DNA from: an uncultured bacterium
GTDB lineage: Bacteria; Cyanobacteriota; Vampirovibrionia; Gastranaerophilales; Gastranaerophilaceae
Direction: 5' to 3'
Assembly (NCBI GenBank): GCA_949296425.1
Contig: CASFPN010000045.1
Location: 45,942-109,941, forward strand
DNA: 64,000 bases
In this document: in pieces, positions 61,576 to 64,000 of the stretch
Numbering within the stretch: the first letter of the stretch is position 1
Layout: the number at the start of each line of letters is the position of its first letter
Notes under the pieces: model-generated
The model's input: the letters and a program-made list of their open reading frames with translations, nothing else
Database searches by the model: none
What the model was told of the DNA's origin: nothing
Translations under genes and position numbers: made by a program

Positions 61576-61744
61576 TTGTTTTACTTTATACTTGTGAACA
61601 AATTTGCAATCAGATAAGTATTTTTTACACAAGGTTAAGCTTGGATATTTATCCCGCTTTTTTATTAAGCTTATATAAAGGCATGGAAAAATTGTGCTAA
61701 ACTTATATTATAGTAATATCGTGGTAGTTAAGAAGGAGATGTTT

Positions 61745-62869
61745 ATGATACCTATTTTAGATTCAAAACGCCAGTATGCTGCTATTGGCTCGGAAGTTGA
61801 AAAAGCAGTTTGTGAAGTTTTACGCTCAGGCTCTTATATTTTGGGAGCGAATTGTAAAGCTTTTGAACAGGAAATGGCTGATTTTATCGGTTGTAAATAT
61901 ACTGTTGGCTTAAATTCAGGAACTGATGCTTTGCACCTCGCATTAAGAGCATTAGATATCGGTGCAGGTGATGAAGTTATTACTGTTGCATTTACATTTG
62001 TCGCAACAACTGAAGCTATCGGTATTGTCGGTGCAAAACCTGTTTTTGTTGATATTGATAAAGATACATTTAATATGGATGCTTCAAAGCTTGAGGCAGC
62101 AATCACACCGCGAACAAAAGCTATTATCCCGGTTCACCTTTACGGTCAGCCATGTGATATGGATACTATTATGGCTGTTGCTAAAAAACACAATCTTCAT
62201 GTAATAGAAGACTGCTGTCAGGCAATAGGTGCTTTGTATAAAGGCAAAATGGTCGGGACATTCGGCGACTTTGGCTGCTTAAGCTTCTATCCGACTAAAA
62301 ACTTAGGCGGAATGGGTGACGGAGGTCTAATTATGACCAGTGATGAAAAATTACGTGACAGAGTAGTAGCTTTGAGAAACCACGGCGGAGCTGTTCGTTA
62401 CCATCACGATGAAATAGGTGTTAACAGCCGTCTTGATGAAATTCAAGCAGCTATTTTGAGAGTTAAACTTCCTCACGTTAAAGATTGGAACGAAGCAAGA
62501 CGTAAACACGCTTATTATTACAACCAACTGTTTAAAGATTGTGCTGATATTCAAACTCCTGTTGAATTGGATAATACTTACTGTGTTTACCATCAGTACA
62601 CCGTTAAAATTCCTAACCGTGATGAAGTTCATAAAATGCTTCAGGAACGCGGCATAGGTGCAATGCTTTATTATCCTATCCCGTTGCATTTACAAAAAGT
62701 TCATGAATACTTAGGGGTAGGCAAAGGATCTTTACCGGTTTCAGAAAAGAATACGGAACTTGTAATTTCACTTCCTATGTTCCCGGAATTGACGGAAGAA
62801 GAACAAAGAACAGTTGCATCAACGTTGATTGACTGTATTGAAAAGTCAAAATCAAAAGCTGCTGTTTAA
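61745..62869 (+). CDS. DegT/DnrJ/EryC1/StrS aminotransferase (sugar nucleotide)
   Basis: A 374-aa PLP-dependent aminotransferase that makes amino sugars for surface glycans. Motifs: SGTDALHLALRAL, FTFVATTEAI, IEDCCQAIGALYKG, and SFYPTKNLGGMGDGG with the PLP lysine. GVNSRLDEIQAAIL and YYPIPLH near the C-terminus also fit. AAGGAG lies 6 nt before ATG 61745, favouring it over earlier starts. Its promoter is not obvious. Confidence 0.93.
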   Translation: MIPILDSKRQYAAIGSEVEKAVCEVLRSGSYILGANCKAFEQEMADFIGCKYTVGLNSGTDALHLALRALDIGAGDEVITVAFTFVATTEAIGIVGAKPVFVDIDKDTFNMDASKLEAAITPRTKAIIPVHLYGQPCDMDTIMAVAKKHNLHVIEDCCQAIGALYKGKMVGTFGDFGCLSFYPTKNLGGMGDGGLIMTSDEKLRDRVVALRNHGGAVRYHHDEIGVNSRLDEIQAAILRVKLPHVKDWNEARRKHAYYYNQLFKDCADIQTPVELDNTYCVYHQYTVKIPNRDEVHKMLQERGIGAMLYYPIPLHLQKVHEYLGVGKGSLPVSEKNTELVISLPMFPELTEEEQRTVASTLIDCIEKSKSKAAV

Positions 62870-62902
62870 TCTTATCTCTTTCAAATTATTGTGAGAGTAA
62901 AT

Positions 62903-62937
62903 AAAAAAGACGACATATTTTAGTGTCGTCTTTTTTT
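62903..62937. terminator. Bidirectional intrinsic terminator
   Basis: 7-bp GACGACA/TGTCGTC stem (62909-62915 with 62924-62930), flanked by A6 and T7. It serves the aminotransferase and the convergent small genes. Confidence 0.88.
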
Positions 62938-63223
62938 ATCCGATGAATACTTTTGTAGCGGTTTCAGGAGGTCTGAAAAACGGATTCATTCCTACATTGC
63001 CTGCTCCGTCGTTAAATTGTATGTCAAGATTGCCGGAATCAAATTTTATACCTGTAGTTTGTGCCGTAAGTCCTAAAAATTGTGTCTGGTTTCCTATTCT
63101 GCTGGCTTTTGTATAATCATAATCCGTATTCAACAGGGTTACTTTTTCGACAGCAGAAGTTGATGAGGGTTGTACCCCCGATATTGCTTCTATTCCGTTT
63201 AATCCGCCTTGATTATATGCCAT
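62936..63223 (-). CDS. Small lineage-specific protein
   Basis: A 95-aa protein, MAYNQGGLNGIEAIS at the start and TATKVFIG at the end. Polar, with Gly- and Asn-rich stretches (NDGAGNVGMNPFF). No Cys or signal peptide. It has GAGG before the ATG and follows the next small gene by 12 bp, forming an operon. Both proteins begin with MA-(I/Y)-x-G/Q and an AI(D/S) element, which suggests a distant relation. Unknown function. Confidence 0.6.
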   Translation of the reverse strand: MAYNQGGLNGIEAISGVQPSSTSAVEKVTLLNTDYDYTKASRIGNQTQFLGLTAQTTGIKFDSGNLDIQFNDGAGNVGMNPFFRPPETATKVFIG

Positions 63224-63235
63224 TTTAGAGTCCTC

Positions 63236-63466
63236 TTATGCAAAAAAATCTAAAGTTCTCGGCATTTCTTCTCCGAATTCGTTGTATTGTGACGGTGGCA
63301 TCCCGTTTACCTGTCCTTCTCCGGCAAAACAGAAATAACCGACCCCGAGTCCCTGTCTTGTCCCGACCCAGGATTTTGCAGCATCTTTGTCGATATTGCC
63401 TATGTATTTGTTAGCATTGGTGTAAGAATTTATTGCATCTATAGCAGTGTAACCTGATATTGCCAT
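63236..63466 (-). CDS. Small lineage-specific protein
   Basis: A 76-aa protein starting MAISGYTAIDAIN, with GVGYFCFAGEGQVNG in the middle and ending RTLDFFA, similar to the LDLLA/LDYLC ends of the small proteins at 22646 and 22937. AGGAAA precedes the ATG. Unknown function. Confidence 0.6.
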   Translation of the reverse strand: MAISGYTAIDAINSYTNANKYIGNIDKDAAKSWVGTRQGLGVGYFCFAGEGQVNGMPPSQYNEFGEEMPRTLDFFA

Positions 63467-63688
63467 GATAATTTTCCTATTTTATACTCTTATATATATA
63501 AAGTATATAAATATTAAATAATTGCCATTTAGGAAAAATTTGTCTTAATATTTGTTAACATTCCCTCGCCGCATGTATTTATACCCATAAAAAAATAAAA
63601 ACTAACATAATATTAAGTTTTGTAAAGTGTAAATTCTACACTATATGTGCCTTTTCAGAATTAATCAAAATTTTATTAACCCATTATA

Positions 63689-63717
63689 TTGACATTTAAA
63701 ATCTTATATGGCATAAT
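63689..63717 (+). promoter_or_regulatory. Promoter in the 63467-63875 intergenic region
   Basis: TTGACA (63689-63694), 17-bp spacer, CATAAT (63712-63717). Transcription should start near 63724. No gene follows before a terminator at 63864. Confidence 0.7.
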
Positions 63718-63723
63718 AATTAC

Positions 63724-63864
63724 ATAAGATTTAAGTGTAGTCGAAACACTAAATATAAATAGAATTCATTAACCCCAAAAACATATAAACTCCTAAATAA
63801 TAAACACTAAAAGAGACCATTAGGATGCAGAAAACGACCCACTCAGAAATGAGTGGTTTTTTTT
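63724..63864 (+). ncRNA. Candidate small RNA (about 140 nt)
   Basis: A promoter and an intrinsic terminator enclose a ~140-nt region with no substantial open frame. It has a 5' hairpin (AGTGT/ACACT at 63733-63749) and a terminator stem (CCACTCA-GAAA-TGAGTGG, 63839-63856) with T8. It may be an sRNA or a regulatory leader of the open frame that begins at 63876. Function inferred only from structure. Confidence 0.5.
63839..63864 (+). terminator. Intrinsic terminator with GAAA tetraloop
   Basis: 7-bp stem (63839-63845 with 63850-63856), GAAA loop, followed by T8. Confidence 0.85.
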
Positions 63865-63875
63865 ATGCATAAGAT

Positions 63876-64000
63876 ATGTTATCGGCAACTAAAAACAAAC
63901 TAATCGTACTTTCTTTGCCTCCGGCGGGTCTTCCCAGACAGGGGGGGGGCACATTTTGCGGCAAAAATTCCCAAAAAACGGCGACACACAATAAAACACA
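63876..64000 (+). CDS. 5' part of an open frame with a G9 tract (possible third prepilin leader)
   Basis: ATG 63876 opens a frame that stays open through G9 (63941-63949) to the window end (41 codons). The tract context and the amino acids on each side (PRQGGGTF) resemble the leader parts of the two G10-tract pseudopilin genes, but no pilin signal is reached inside the window. No Shine-Dalgarno is seen. The identity is a guess from this likeness. Confidence 0.35.
   Translation, partial: MLSATKNKLIVLSLPPAGLPRQGGGTFCGKNSQKTATHNKT
63941..63949. repeat. Homopolymer G9
   Basis: Nine G in a row after CAGACA, in a low-GC background. Third long G tract of the window. Confidence 0.85.

Overview
The window looks like chromosome of a low-GC, diderm, host-associated bacterium, most probably a non-photosynthetic cyanobacterial relative (Melainabacteria/Vampirovibrionia, order Gastranaerophilales). 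This assignment is inference. It rests on several pseudopilins with an [15 protein letters not shown] N-terminus, a DUF151 (BFN) protein, a DUF4330 protein, outer-membrane and LPS-type genes (AsmA-like protein, heptose-kinase-like protein, O-antigen ligase), the MEP-pathway gene ispG, and many lineage-type proteins with no recognisable family. No photosynthesis gene is present.

Layout. 1-6000: radical SAM protein, GH77-like glucanotransferase, flavin reductase, and a Zn/Cd P-type ATPase divergent from its ArsR/SmtB repressor with clear operators. 6000-15500: WG-repeat protein, AsmA-like protein, TspO, SGNH hydrolase, sugar acetyltransferase, two GT2 glycosyltransferases and an acyltransferase (surface polysaccharide). 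15500-18300: iron alcohol dehydrogenase, alpha/beta hydrolase and flavodoxin-fold reductase around a LysR regulator, with a shared candidate operator. 18300-22000: pseudopilin, HTH protein, DUF1311 protein, phage-type GH108 lysozyme and tRNA-Ser(GCT) with a displaced copy of its 3' end (att-like scar). 22000-31100: DUF151, small paralogous proteins, lineage-specific membrane proteins, trmFO, an anti-sigma/ECF sigma/Spy-like operon and cysK.

31000-38900 is the most unusual part. A pseudopilin gene has a C10 tract in its leader. Two loci share a duplicated 225-bp promoter cassette with a 5 x ATATG microsatellite; they encode a hypothetical protein, an EF-hand/calpain-like cysteine protease and a frameshifted paralogue. 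After groL/groS comes a second pseudopilin with a G10 tract. In both pilin genes a start codon with a strong Shine-Dalgarno sequence would be in frame with the pilin only if the tract had 11 (or 8) bases instead of 10. A third tract (G9) lies in an open frame at the right end. I read these as candidate phase-variable prepilins, with homopolymer miscalling as the main alternative.

38900-43700: peptide ABC transporter (binding protein and two permeases, no ATPase here) and an MgtC-like protein. 43700-51300: an 1120-residue repeat protein, a response regulator/histidine kinase pair, rmuC, DUF2023 and pyrF. 51300-58000: comEC, a GHL10 glycosidase, a TPR protein and ispG. 58000-64000: phosphoesterase, RfaE1-like kinase, DUF4330, O-antigen ligase, a DegT aminotransferase, two small proteins, and a promoter-to-terminator unit that may be a small RNA.

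Several genes (arsR, lysR, HTH, DUF1311, trmFO, the transporter binding protein, pyrF, possibly ispG) have a promoter -10 box about 7-10 nt before the start codon and no Shine-Dalgarno sequence, which suggests frequent leaderless mRNAs.
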